Assembly: GCA_905233185.1 (NCBI GenBank)
Contig: CAJODB010000003.1
Coordinates: 30,137-94,136, forward strand
Direction of reading: 5' to 3'
Length of the DNA: 64,000 nucleotides
Source: an uncultured Alphaproteobacteria bacterium
Lineage (GTDB): Bacteria > Pseudomonadota > Alphaproteobacteria > UBA3830
The position numbers and the translations under genes were made by a program. Of this stretch, positions 10,361-20,283 are shown piece after piece (positions within the stretch are counted from its first letter, which is position 1; each line of letters starts with the position of its first letter). The notes beneath the pieces are model-generated. The model saw only the letters and a program-made list of their open reading frames with translations. It did no database searches and was not told the origin of the DNA.

Positions 10361-11563
10361 ATGTTGTTTCAATTAGAGGGATCACAGGCGGTAGCTCGTG
10401 CAGTAGCTCTATGCAGACCGAAAACTGTTTGTGCGTATCCTATAACGCCTCAAACTCACATAGTAGAAGGGCTGGGAGAGCTTGTAAGATCAGGGAAACT
10501 TACTGATTGCGAGTATATCAATGTTGAATCTGAAATGGCAGCTTTAAGTGTTGCTATAGGTTCAGAGACAGCAGGTGTTCGAAGCTATACAGCTACATCA
10601 AGTCAGGGGCTTCTGTATATGATGGAAGCAGTGTATAACGCCTCTGGGATGGAGTTGCCTATAGTTATGACCCTCGGGAATCGTGCGATTGGAGCTCCGA
10701 TTAACATATGGAATGATCACACAGACGCAATGTCAGTACGTGACGCAGGTTGGATAATGCTTTTTGCCGAAACAAATCAGGAAGCAGTAGATTTGCATAT
10801 TCAGGCATTTAAAATTGCGGAAAAAGTAAAATGTCCTGTGATGGTTTGTGTTGACGGCTTCATTCTTACGCATGCATATGAACGTGTTGATCTTCCGACT
10901 CAGGAAGAGGTTGACGATTTCTTGCCACCATATGATCCGCATATCAGTTTAGATCCGAAAAATCCGAAGGCAATCGGAACAATGGTTCCTCCTGGATATT
11001 TTATGGAGGTACGTTGCTTGGCTCATAAGAAACAAATTGATGCTTTGAATGTTGTCGAATGTGTTGGAAATAAGTTCAAGGAAAAATTCGGAAGAGATTC
11101 CGGCGGTCTTGTGCGTGAGTATAATCTCGAAAAGGCTGAAACGGTTATTGTTACAATGGGTTCAGTTGCTGGTACTATAAAAGACACTATCGATGAATTG
11201 AATCAAAAAGGCGGAAAGTACGGCGTTTTGTCTATAGTAAGCTATAGACCATTTCCGGCTGAAGCAATACGAAAGGCCTTGAAAAAGGCTAAGAAAGTCA
11301 TAGTTTTAGAGAAAGCATTTGCTGTTGGAATCGGAGGAATTTTATTCCAAGAAATATCTCTCGCATTGAAGAACACAAAAACAGAAGTAAAATCGGTTGT
11401 TGCTGGTCTTGGTGGACGTGCAATAACTTCGGATATGATAAAAGAATATCTGAATCACAAAAATCATGATGATATGGTATTTTTGGGATTAAACAAAGAA
11501 GTTATCGAGAGGGAATGTCGACTGCTCGATAAAGGTTCTTGCGATTGCAAAAGTAGTTTTTAG
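10361..11563 (+). CDS. porA: 2-oxoacid:ferredoxin oxidoreductase alpha subunit
   Basis: GSQAVARAVALCRPKTVCAYPITPQTHIVEGL; ESEMAALSVAIGSETAGVRSYTATSSQGLLYM. Confidence 0.9.
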   Translation: MLFQLEGSQAVARAVALCRPKTVCAYPITPQTHIVEGLGELVRSGKLTDCEYINVESEMAALSVAIGSETAGVRSYTATSSQGLLYMMEAVYNASGMELPIVMTLGNRAIGAPINIWNDHTDAMSVRDAGWIMLFAETNQEAVDLHIQAFKIAEKVKCPVMVCVDGFILTHAYERVDLPTQEEVDDFLPPYDPHISLDPKNPKAIGTMVPPGYFMEVRCLAHKKQIDALNVVECVGNKFKEKFGRDSGGLVREYNLEKAETVIVTMGSVAGTIKDTIDELNQKGGKYGVLSIVSYRPFPAEAIRKALKKAKKVIVLEKAFAVGIGGILFQEISLALKNTKTEVKSVVAGLGGRAITSDMIKEYLNHKNHDDMVFLGLNKEVIERECRLLDKGSCDCKSSF

Positions 11564-11580
11564 TAGGGGAAGGAAATATC

Positions 11581-12549
11581 ATGTCCAACTCAACTATCGG
11601 AAGCAGATTATCAAAGAAAAAAAATTCTGTTCAGTCTCATTATGATAGACCGAATACTCTAAGTAGCGGTCACAGAGCATGTCAAGGATGTGGTGAAGCA
11701 TTAGCTGCCAGATGTGCTATTGATGCTGCTTATCATGCTACAAAAGGCAATATCGCTATCGTTAATGCAACAGGCTGTCTGGAAGTTTTTTCATGTGTAT
11801 TTCCTGAAAATGCCTGGAATGTACCATGGATGCACTCATTATTTGGAAATGCTCCTGCAGTCGCTACCGGAATGGCCGCAGCAATGCGAGCTCAAGGTAA
11901 AAACGTCAGAATAATCGCTCAAGGAGGCGATGGCGGAACAACAGATATCGGAATGGGAACCCTTTCTGGTATGTTTGAACGCAACGATGACGTTTTATAC
12001 ATTTGTTACGATAATCAGGCATATATGAATACAGGTGTTCAAAGATCAAGTGCAACACCAATTCTTGCGAGAACTGCGACTACGCTTCCTAATGCTGTAT
12101 ATGCAGGAAATGAAGTCGGTACAGGCAAAAATGTTCCTGAAATAGCAATTGCTCACAGAATACCATATGTTGCAACAGCAAGTATCGCAAATATCAAAGA
12201 TCTTGAGGAGAAGGTTGCAAAAGCGATAAATATAAGAGGAGCGAAATACGTTCATATTCATGTTCCTTGTCCGCTCGGATGGGGATATCCGACATCGGAG
12301 ACAATCAAAGTTGCGCGTGCGGCGGTTGAATGTGGTATGTTTCCGCTTTTTGAAGCTGAACACGGCAAAGTTGTTGGCTCAACTCCGATAGAAAATGTCA
12401 AACCTGTTGAGGAATATCTACGACTTCAACGACGCTTTGCTCATCTTTTTAGTAAAAACGCTAATCCTCAGGCAGTTGAAGAACTACAAAAAATCGCAAG
12501 CGCAAATATCGAAAAATATAAATTAAGCGGAGGCATTGCAAATGTCTAA
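11581..12549 (+). CDS. porB: 2-oxoacid:ferredoxin oxidoreductase beta (TPP-binding) subunit
   Basis: HRACQGCGEALAARCAIDA; GGDGGTTDIGMGTLSGMFERNDDVLYICYDNQAYMNTGVQRSS. Confidence 0.9.
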   Translation: MSNSTIGSRLSKKKNSVQSHYDRPNTLSSGHRACQGCGEALAARCAIDAAYHATKGNIAIVNATGCLEVFSCVFPENAWNVPWMHSLFGNAPAVATGMAAAMRAQGKNVRIIAQGGDGGTTDIGMGTLSGMFERNDDVLYICYDNQAYMNTGVQRSSATPILARTATTLPNAVYAGNEVGTGKNVPEIAIAHRIPYVATASIANIKDLEEKVAKAINIRGAKYVHIHVPCPLGWGYPTSETIKVARAAVECGMFPLFEAEHGKVVGSTPIENVKPVEEYLRLQRRFAHLFSKNANPQAVEELQKIASANIEKYKLSGGIANV

Positions 12550-14158
12550 ATCTTCTAATCCATTCGCAATAGTTGATGATGCAGGAACCAGTCGAGCAAA
12601 TAAAACAGGTTCTTGGAAGACCATGTGTCCTCAGTATGTGCATAGAATGCCTCCTTGCAATGCTACATGTCCTGCTGGTGAGAATATACAGAAGTGGCTT
12701 TCATTGGCTCAGGAAGGAAAAATCCGTAAGGCATGGGAAGTTATGGTAAATGATAATCCCTTTCCAGCTGTAATGGGACGTGTTTGTTATCATACATGCG
12801 AAAGGGCATGTAACAGAGAGCAATTTGATGGAGCTGTGCACATCAATCTTATTGAAAGATCTATTGGCGATATTGCCCTCGAGAGTGAATGGAAATTTGA
12901 AACACCAAAAGAACATTCGGGAAAGAAAATTCTGATCGTGGGAGCAGGTCCAAGTGGATTATCTGCCGCATATTTCTTAAGAAAATTCGGTCATGAGGTT
13001 ACTATCTATGAAAGCCAGATAAAATCAGGTGGTATGATGCGGTATGGTGTTCCAAGATATCGCTTATCACGTGCTGTTTTAGATGCAGAAATCAGGAGAA
13101 TTATAGAAACAGGTGTAAAGTTAGTCTGCAATAAGCGAGTGACTCATTTAAAAAATGAAATAGATAATTTTGATGCGGTTTATATTGCTACAGGGGCATT
13201 CATGGCAGCAAAAACCGATATTGAGGTAAAAGGTAATTCTTGCACAGTTATTGATGCTGTGGATCTATTTAAGAAGCTTGAAAATGGTATGGATATGCCA
13301 AACCTCGGGAAGCATGTTCTTGTGTATGGAGGTGGAAATACAGCTATCGATGCAGCAAGAACAGCTTTAAGACTTGGTGCGGAATCCGTAAAAATTGTTT
13401 ATCGCAGAACAATCAACAATATGCCTGCACACAAAGAAGAAATACAAGACGCATTAAAGGAAGGTGTAGAAATATTGTGTCTTAGCTGCATAGGAATGAT
13501 CGATGGTAATAATGTTCTTGTAAATAAGATGGATTATGACGAAGAGAATGACATTCTTTCGGTTTCCGGTGAAAAAGATATTATACAGGCTGATTCTGTA
13601 ATTTTTGCTATCGGGCAGTCTATCGATGAAGGAATCCTTGACGGAATAGATGGCATAGCTGTTTCTGAAAAGGGTGTTATCGAAATCGACAAAAATATGA
13701 TGACGGGTGCAAAAGGCATTTTTGCTGGTGGAGATGTTGTTCCATGCAAAAGGACTGTCACGCATGCGATAGGACATGGTAAGAAGGCAGCAAAATGCAT
13801 TGATGCATATTTAAACGGTGTCGAGATTACGCAAAATGTGAAACCAGAAGTGGCGAATTTTAAGAAACTGAACACAGCTTATTATAAAAAGGTTGCAAGA
13901 GCTGAAATACAGAAAAATCAGGCATTATCATTTTCAGAAAGCGACATTTCTCTGACAGAAAGAGAATTGATAGGCGAAGCAGAGCGTTGTTTCTCATGCG
14001 GAAATTGTTTCCATTGCGATAACTGTTACGGTCTATGCCCAGATGGAGCGATACATAAGGCAGAAGACGGTACATTGGAAATAGATCTGGAGTACTGCAA
14101 AGGATGTGGAATCTGTGCCTCTGAATGCCCATGTGGTGCTATCAAGATGACATCGTGA
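12542..14158 (+). CDS. GltD-like FAD/NAD(P)-binding oxidoreductase fused to a C-terminal [4Fe-4S] ferredoxin domain
   Basis: N-terminal Cys motif CNATCPAGENIQKW, GAGPSGLSAAYFLRKFGHEVTIYE, YGGGNTAIDAART; C-terminal CFSCGNCFHCDNCYGLCPDGAI and CKGCGICASECPCGAIKM. ATG at 12542 overlaps the preceding gene. Confidence 0.88.
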   Translation: MSKSSNPFAIVDDAGTSRANKTGSWKTMCPQYVHRMPPCNATCPAGENIQKWLSLAQEGKIRKAWEVMVNDNPFPAVMGRVCYHTCERACNREQFDGAVHINLIERSIGDIALESEWKFETPKEHSGKKILIVGAGPSGLSAAYFLRKFGHEVTIYESQIKSGGMMRYGVPRYRLSRAVLDAEIRRIIETGVKLVCNKRVTHLKNEIDNFDAVYIATGAFMAAKTDIEVKGNSCTVIDAVDLFKKLENGMDMPNLGKHVLVYGGGNTAIDAARTALRLGAESVKIVYRRTINNMPAHKEEIQDALKEGVEILCLSCIGMIDGNNVLVNKMDYDEENDILSVSGEKDIIQADSVIFAIGQSIDEGILDGIDGIAVSEKGVIEIDKNMMTGAKGIFAGGDVVPCKRTVTHAIGHGKKAAKCIDAYLNGVEITQNVKPEVANFKKLNTAYYKKVARAEIQKNQALSFSESDISLTERELIGEAERCFSCGNCFHCDNCYGLCPDGAIHKAEDGTLEIDLEYCKGCGICASECPCGAIKMTS

Positions 14159-14168
14159 AGGGGAAATA

Positions 14169-14238
14169 GGGAAGGGGAGTCTAAAGGAACGGGTGCATAC
14201 TGCGTTTCTTCATAATGGACTGTAGGTTTCCCTTTTCC
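14169..14238 (+). ncRNA. Candidate structured RNA element: elongated 70-nt hairpin in the 3' region of the PFOR-like operon
   Basis: Stem 1 GGGAAGGGG/CCCTTTTCC (14169-14177/14230-14238), stem 2 AGTCTA/TGGACT (14178-14183/14216-14221), stem 3 AAGGAACG/CGTTTCTT (14184-14191/14203-14210). 23 bp in total; all G-U pairs are valid only for a + strand transcript. Not matched to a known family. Confidence 0.5.
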
Positions 14239-14368
14239 ATTCAGAATAATAAATCGGTGGGTGGAAATTTATTACTTCCTTTATACTGGTAACAATCCGT
14301 TGTCGGAGATTTGTTTAAGATTTCCGAAATAACGTGACAGTATCTCCAATTTGTGTCAGATCAGTGCT

Positions 14369-15409
14369 TTATCCTCGTTTTTCCAGCATTATTTCGGCTT
14401 CGGATAATAACGTATCGATGATATCGGAAATGGAACGCTCTTCTTTTATAAGCCCAACAATTTGTCCAGCCATCATGGAACCTCGTTCTGTGTCGCCTTC
14501 TCGTGCAGCTCTGCGCAGTGCTCCTGCCCAAAAATGCTCAAGCATTAGACGACCTTCTTCAAGAGACACCTCTCCACGCTCAAATTTCCCTATAACCTCA
14601 CGTTGACGAGCAATAAATTCCTCTGTTCCAACATTTTCAAGAACACGGACTGGTGCAATCGGAAATTTTTTATGTAATTGAACAGGAGTAACGGCATCTC
14701 GTCCACTAGCTCGTAGAAATGCTCGTTTGAAATTCTCATGCGCAGTGGACTCTTTGCAACATGCGAAAACGCTTCCAAGTTGGCATCCTATAGCGCCAAG
14801 CAACAACATTCCCGCAAAAATTTCGCCACGCAAAATTCCTCCCGCGACAAAAATCGGGTATTCAGGTAAGTTAAGCAAAACGTCTTGAATAAGAACAAGT
14901 GTAGAGATAGGGCCAACATGACCACCAGCTTCGCTTCCTTCTAGAATTAATGCATCAATTCCGTTTTTAAAGAGACGTTTTGCGATAGAAAGCGCAGGAG
15001 CAAAGGACATTACTTGAATACCATACGAATGGATTTTTGAAATGACTTCTTTGTCAGGTACACCTCCCGCGATAATTATGTGCGATACTTTCTTTTCATG
15101 GCATACTTCGATAAGGTCGTGCAGTTTTGGATTCACGTATATTATATTTACGCCAAAATTGCGTGGTGTTTTTTGTTGAGTTGCCTCGATTTCCTTTCTA
15201 AGAAGGTCTCCATCCATCGCACCAGAAGCAAGTACGCCGAATATCCCCGCATTGGACATAGCAGATACAAGAGTTGCATCAGAAATCCAGGTCATAGCAC
15301 CACCAAGAATGGCATAATCAGAACCAAGAATATCGCATCCTCGTTTCATTAGATTCTGGATTTTCGGATATTTGATGTTTTTTTTGCTTTTTACATTATT
15401 ATCTGTCAT
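14369..15409 (-). CDS. FabK-like enoyl-ACP reductase / nitronate monooxygenase family
   Basis: GSDYAILGGAMTWISDATLVSAMSNAGIFGVLASGAM; LILEGSEAGGHVG; FVAGGIL. ATG at 15409 overlaps the lysC stop, suggesting translational coupling. Confidence 0.85.
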   Translation of the reverse strand: MTDNNVKSKKNIKYPKIQNLMKRGCDILGSDYAILGGAMTWISDATLVSAMSNAGIFGVLASGAMDGDLLRKEIEATQQKTPRNFGVNIIYVNPKLHDLIEVCHEKKVSHIIIAGGVPDKEVISKIHSYGIQVMSFAPALSIAKRLFKNGIDALILEGSEAGGHVGPISTLVLIQDVLLNLPEYPIFVAGGILRGEIFAGMLLLGAIGCQLGSVFACCKESTAHENFKRAFLRASGRDAVTPVQLHKKFPIAPVRVLENVGTEEFIARQREVIGKFERGEVSLEEGRLMLEHFWAGALRRAAREGDTERGSMMAGQIVGLIKEERSISDIIDTLLSEAEIMLEKRG

Positions 15410-16581
15410 TTGTTCAATCCACAATATTTATGTAATACAGAAATAGCTTCCAGTAACTGTTCAGTCGCAACGATTATATTGACTTTATGCGATGTTACTA
15501 TACCGATAAATGAATCTATCTTATATTTTTTTAGCTCAGTAATAAAATTTTGACCGAAATCAATATTTAAACTCGATCCTACAACGCTTATTTTTGAAAG
15601 CGGTTTTCGTGAAAATTTATAGCGTGCATCAGATATTAAATTGCTCTCTCGAACAAGCGTAAGAGCGACTGACGCATGGCGCTTATCAAGCATTACGTTG
15701 ATTTTTCCTCTATTTTCTGCAAAATCGCATTGGATAAAATTTTTTGCAAGAAGATCTTGAATATCCTCTTTCAATGCGCCTTCTTTCAAAGATAATTGCA
15801 TTTGTGATAGCGCAGGCGTAATAGCCATTCCACAAAAACGTTTTGATTTAGCCGTCGGCGATATTATAGTTCCGGGAGCTTTTATAAAGCTGGAAGCAAC
15901 ACGGACAATGACTTTTTTCTCCATGGCGTAAAGAACAGATTGCTCTTGAAGGACTTTTGCGCCTTGTGAAGCCATTTCAAGCATTTCTGCATAGCATATC
16001 TCATCAATTCGTTGAGCTCCTGTATATAAGTTTGGATCTACGGTGTATACACCATCGACATCAGAGTATATTTCGCATAAATCGGCTTCTATGGCGGAGG
16101 AAACTGCAACAGCGGTAAGATCGGATCCGCCACGACCAAGTGTTGTAGTCTTTCCTTCTTGGCTTACTCCCTGAAATCCGCAAACAACGGGAACTATACC
16201 ATTTGCAAGATCCTTATTAAGGTTAACGGGATTAACATTTTGAATAATAGCATGTCCGTAGTTATTATTTGTAAAAATCGGTACCTGCCAAGATGCATAT
16301 GATCGTGATTTTATGCCGACGTTCTCAAGTGCTATAGCGGTTAATCCTGCTGTCACAAGCTCGCCTGATGAAAGAACAGTATCATATTCGGGATGTCCTT
16401 CATTTGCTCCAAGAGAATTTACGCAATCGACGAATTTGTTTGTTACACCTGCCATTGCTGATACAACGACAACAATATCTTTATGTTTCAACTTACTTTC
16501 AGCAACTATTTCAGCAACATTTTTGATTCTGTCCAGAGTTGCTACAGATGTTCCACCGAATTTTTGAACAATACGTGCCAT
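15406..16581 (-). CDS. lysC: Aspartate kinase
   Basis: MARIVQKFGGTSVATLDRIKNVA; TTLGRGGSDLTAVAVS; YSDVDGVYTVDPN. Confidence 0.95.
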   Translation of the reverse strand: MARIVQKFGGTSVATLDRIKNVAEIVAESKLKHKDIVVVVSAMAGVTNKFVDCVNSLGANEGHPEYDTVLSSGELVTAGLTAIALENVGIKSRSYASWQVPIFTNNNYGHAIIQNVNPVNLNKDLANGIVPVVCGFQGVSQEGKTTTLGRGGSDLTAVAVSSAIEADLCEIYSDVDGVYTVDPNLYTGAQRIDEICYAEMLEMASQGAKVLQEQSVLYAMEKKVIVRVASSFIKAPGTIISPTAKSKRFCGMAITPALSQMQLSLKEGALKEDIQDLLAKNFIQCDFAENRGKINVMLDKRHASVALTLVRESNLISDARYKFSRKPLSKISVVGSSLNIDFGQNFITELKKYKIDSFIGIVTSHKVNIIVATEQLLEAISVLHKYCGLNK

Positions 16582-16593
16582 AAAATTATTGCC

Positions 16594-17409
16594 TCATACG
16601 GCTGCTGCCAATAAATCTTGAGAAACAGGAATTCTCATTAATGTAATGAGTTCACGCAATTCTTGTCGAGCAGCAACGTGAGAAAGATTCATTGCATTGT
16701 CGGTATTCTTCAGATCGAGAAGAGTTGTACCAGATAAAAAAAGTTCCTTAAAAATCACACGTTCGCAGAAACCGTTTCCAAGTCTGAAACTAAGTCGCTT
16801 TGCAAGAGCTTCCAGAACAGCATTCACATCGCCCCTATTTTTTGTATACAGAGTAGAGAGACGATTTTTAATAACTATCCAATCGAGAGGTTTCTCTCCT
16901 CTTTTCGCACGCTCTTTACGCTGATCCCACACCATTTCGGCATATATACTTGGGCGCAGATTCTTTATGTCACCGTCAGATATCTTTACAATGACATCTA
17001 AATCAACAAAGCTGTCATTTATCGGAGTTATAAGTGTATCCGCATAAGAATGGGCTAATTGTGACAGAAAAGTATTATTTCCGGGAGTATCTATTACAAT
17101 AAAGTTATTTCCCGAAAGCTCATTCATAGCATTTTCGAATGCGTAGCGTTCCGTTTGCTCTGTTTCAATTTTATTCTGTGCGTCACTTCTGGCAATTGAT
17201 ATGTGCTGAGGCAATTTTAGAGACGGATCACCACTTGCTGAGCGATTTCTATTCTCGAAATAGTGAGTAAACGTACCTTGTCTTGCGTCAATATCGATAG
17301 TTCCAACTTTACAACCCAAGTTTAGAAGATAAACAGCGGTATGCATTGCAATTGTGGATTTTCCCGTACCGCCTTTTTCGTTTCCGAAGACAATGACATA
17401 TGGTTTCAT
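16594..17409 (-). CDS. mipZ: MipZ-like ParA-family division-plane ATPase
   Basis: YVIVFGNEKGGTGKSTIAMHTAVYLL; IDIDARQGTFTHYFENR; FIVIDTPGNN; LDWIVIKNRLS. Confidence 0.88.
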   Translation of the reverse strand: MKPYVIVFGNEKGGTGKSTIAMHTAVYLLNLGCKVGTIDIDARQGTFTHYFENRNRSASGDPSLKLPQHISIARSDAQNKIETEQTERYAFENAMNELSGNNFIVIDTPGNNTFLSQLAHSYADTLITPINDSFVDLDVIVKISDGDIKNLRPSIYAEMVWDQRKERAKRGEKPLDWIVIKNRLSTLYTKNRGDVNAVLEALAKRLSFRLGNGFCERVIFKELFLSGTTLLDLKNTDNAMNLSHVAARQELRELITLMRIPVSQDLLAAAV

Positions 17410-17434
17410 ATTCTTATACCCTTCTATTATTCAG

Positions 17435-18259
17435 TCACTCAGTACTTATTCCCTGTTGAGAATTCTTTCTGTGTACAGCAATAGCTGCTATTATGACACC
17501 AATTGAGAGAACAGTCATCAAAATTGTAGCTAAAGCGTTTATTTCAGGGGATATACCGAAACGTAAACTGGAAAAGACTATCATAGGCAGGGTTGTTGCT
17601 CCAGGTCCTGCAACAAAGCTCGCAATAACAACGTCGTCAAGAGAAAGAGCAAAAGCAAGCAACCAGCCTAGAACAATACTCGGAAAAATCATCGGAAGAG
17701 TGATTACAAAAAAGACTTTAAGCGGTGATGCGCCAAGATCAAGTGCTGCTTCTTCTATAGATCGATCAAAATCCTGTAATCGGGCCTGAACAAGCATTGT
17801 TACATATGAAAGAGTCAAGGTGATATGGGCAATTATGACCGTTGTAGTACCTCTTCCGGCAGGCCAACCGAAAATTTTCTCCATACCTACAAAAAGCATC
17901 AGTATAGATAATCCAAGCACAACCTCAGGCATAACCAACGGAGCAGTTACAGCACCTATAAAAAGCGATTTTCCGCGAAAACCATGAAATCTTGTAATAA
18001 CAATAGCTGCGATGGTTCCTATTACAACTGAAACTGTAGCTGATATCGTTGCGACCTTAAGGCTCGTGAACGTTGCCCTCAAGATAATAGGGTCAGACAA
18101 CAGAGCTTTATACCATTTTAAAGAAAATCCTGACCATACACTAACAAGCCGCGATTCATTGAACGAATAAACAACAATGCAAATAAGCGGGAAGTACAAG
18201 AACATATATCCGAAGAATAAAATAACGTTTGGCCATTTGATTTTCATCTTACCGTACAT
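17435..18259 (-). CDS. potC: Spermidine/putrescine ABC transporter permease PotC-like
   Basis: Six-TM permease; EEAALDLGASPLKVFFVITLPMIFPSI. Confidence 0.9.
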   Translation of the reverse strand: MYGKMKIKWPNVILFFGYMFLYFPLICIVVYSFNESRLVSVWSGFSLKWYKALLSDPIILRATFTSLKVATISATVSVVIGTIAAIVITRFHGFRGKSLFIGAVTAPLVMPEVVLGLSILMLFVGMEKIFGWPAGRGTTTVIIAHITLTLSYVTMLVQARLQDFDRSIEEAALDLGASPLKVFFVITLPMIFPSIVLGWLLAFALSLDDVVIASFVAGPGATTLPMIVFSSLRFGISPEINALATILMTVLSIGVIIAAIAVHRKNSQQGISTE

Positions 18260-19187
18260 CCCTTAAAAGTCTGATTTCTTTACGTCTTTGCGCGAGGACG
18301 ATCGGAAATACAACAAACATCAGTAAAATTATCGACAATGCAGCAGCTGTAGGCCATGAAAGATTACCGAAAAACTCATTCCAAACTAATCGTCCAATTG
18401 TGAGAGTCTGTGCACCTCCCAAAAGTTCAGGGATAACGAATTCTCCGATTGCCGGAACAAAAACCAAAGCGGAACCTGCGTATATTCCGGGCATCGCAAG
18501 CGGAACAACAATAGAAAAAAATGCTGTCATGGGAGAACTGCCTAAATCATAGGCTGCTTCGATAAGTGTGTAATCGATTTTTTCTATTGCGCTGTAAAGT
18601 GGAAATATCATAAACGGCAGATATGCGTAAATAATGCCTATACATGCCGCATAAGAGTTGTTCATCAACTGCAATGGTGCGTCTATCAGATGAAACTTCA
18701 TTAGGAAACTGTTAATAAATCCGCTTGGGCTAAGCAGCATAAGCCACGCATATACTCTTATTAGAAACGAGGTCCAGAACGGCAAAATTACCAACGTTAG
18801 CAACATTGCTCGTACTTTCGGCGATGATCTTACTATTGCCAGTGCCATAGGGAATCCGATTAGCAAGCAACATATTGTAGATGCTCCTGCGATCAGTACT
18901 GATGTTGCAAAACCGCGCATATACATTTCGTTACTGAGTAAACTCATATAGTTGCCTAAATTAAGACGGATTTGCAGTACATTTCCGGAAATCCAATCGA
19001 CCAAACTTGTATATGGCGGAGATGATATGACGCTGTCGGACAGGCTGATTTTCAGCAAAATAAAACAAGGGCAAAGAAAAAAAACAATAATCCACGCTGA
19101 TGGTAAAGAGATCAGGAAGTTTCTTCCCGTAATCTTTTTTGCTAAGTTCGTAAGACGATAAATTATTAACTCTTCTATCCTATACAT
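18249..19187 (-). CDS. potB: Spermidine/putrescine ABC transporter permease PotB-like
   Basis: Multi-TM; EAAYDLGSSPMTAFFSIVVPLAMPGIYAGSALVFVPAIGEFVIPELLGG; overlaps potC. Confidence 0.9.
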   Translation of the reverse strand: MYRIEELIIYRLTNLAKKITGRNFLISLPSAWIIVFFLCPCFILLKISLSDSVISSPPYTSLVDWISGNVLQIRLNLGNYMSLLSNEMYMRGFATSVLIAGASTICCLLIGFPMALAIVRSSPKVRAMLLTLVILPFWTSFLIRVYAWLMLLSPSGFINSFLMKFHLIDAPLQLMNNSYAACIGIIYAYLPFMIFPLYSAIEKIDYTLIEAAYDLGSSPMTAFFSIVVPLAMPGIYAGSALVFVPAIGEFVIPELLGGAQTLTIGRLVWNEFFGNLSWPTAAALSIILLMFVVFPIVLAQRRKEIRLLRDVR

Positions 19188-19286
19188 TTCAAATCACGTA
19201 TAATTAAATATCGACATAGTTTTATATTTTATTGCACGGAAACAACCTATCAAGTTATTTTCGCGTTATCAATGGGATTTTATTGA

Positions 19287-20072
19287 ATGATTGAAATTCG
19301 TTCTAATGATTTTAATATAGCGCAAATAGCCGATTCCGGGCAATGCTTTCGCATTTTTGAGCAATCCAATGGAGTATGGGAAACTATCGCGTTTGGTAAA
19401 AGCCTGAAAATCTATGTAAAAGACGACAATACACATATTTTTGAATGTGATAGCAATGAATATAATGAACTTTGGCGTAATTATTTCGATATGCAACGCA
19501 ATTACGGGGAAATAAAAGCGAGAATACGAGCTGTTGGCGATATATATCTTACAAATGCGGTCGATTTTGGCTATGGAATGCGGATTCTAAACCAAGATTT
19601 ATGGGAAGTTATCATTAGTTTTATAATTTCTCAGCAAAATAATATTCCGCGTATAAGAGGTATCATAAAAAGACTGTGTGCGCCTTATGGATTGCGCTTT
19701 CCGACACCACAAGAGTTGGCGCTTTTCAGCGAAGATGATCTTATAAAAATAGGATTGGGATATCGTGCAAAATATGTACGAAATATCGCGATTGCGGCAA
19801 CTGAAGGTCGTTTAAGTTTCGATGATTTACGAAAAATGACATACTACGATGCTGTTGCTTATCTAAAAAAATTCGATGGAATTGGAGAAAAAGTTGCAAA
19901 CTGTATAGCCCTTTTCGGTCTGCGAAAACTTGATGCTTTTCCCATCGATGTTTGGATAAAACGAATCTTGCAGCAACAGTACGGAGGAACATTTGATACT
20001 GCTAAATTTCCCGGATACGCAGGTCTTGTTCAACAGTATATGTTTTATTACGAAAGATTTCGTGGGAAATGA
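19287..20072 (+). CDS. HhH-GPD DNA glycosylase (OGG1-like 8-oxoguanine DNA glycosylase)
   Basis: ISQQNNIPRIRGIIKRLC; FDGIGEKVANCIALFGLRKLDAFPIDVWIKRIL (HhH-GPD with catalytic K/D arrangement). Confidence 0.85.
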   Translation: MIEIRSNDFNIAQIADSGQCFRIFEQSNGVWETIAFGKSLKIYVKDDNTHIFECDSNEYNELWRNYFDMQRNYGEIKARIRAVGDIYLTNAVDFGYGMRILNQDLWEVIISFIISQQNNIPRIRGIIKRLCAPYGLRFPTPQELALFSEDDLIKIGLGYRAKYVRNIAIAATEGRLSFDDLRKMTYYDAVAYLKKFDGIGEKVANCIALFGLRKLDAFPIDVWIKRILQQQYGGTFDTAKFPGYAGLVQQYMFYYERFRGK

Positions 20073-20283
20073 AATAAAAGTTTTTCACTTCCTAATCTTT
20101 TTTAAGGCATTGGAAAACTACCTATTTACATCATTAATTCTGATGCCGTAAAAACATCTTTTCCTCTATTAGCTCTCTTGCAAAAGTCATTTTCGTGAAT
20201 TTTTGCCTCTGATAATCAGCGTCTTCCAAGTGCTATTTTCGACTTTCGCAAGATCTCTATTCTGTTATTATTATCCTTCTCCT

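Noticed and set aside
14369-14430. Intrinsic terminator for the PFOR-like operon formed by the 14169-14238 hairpin
   Set aside because: No T run follows the stem; better kept as a structured RNA candidate.
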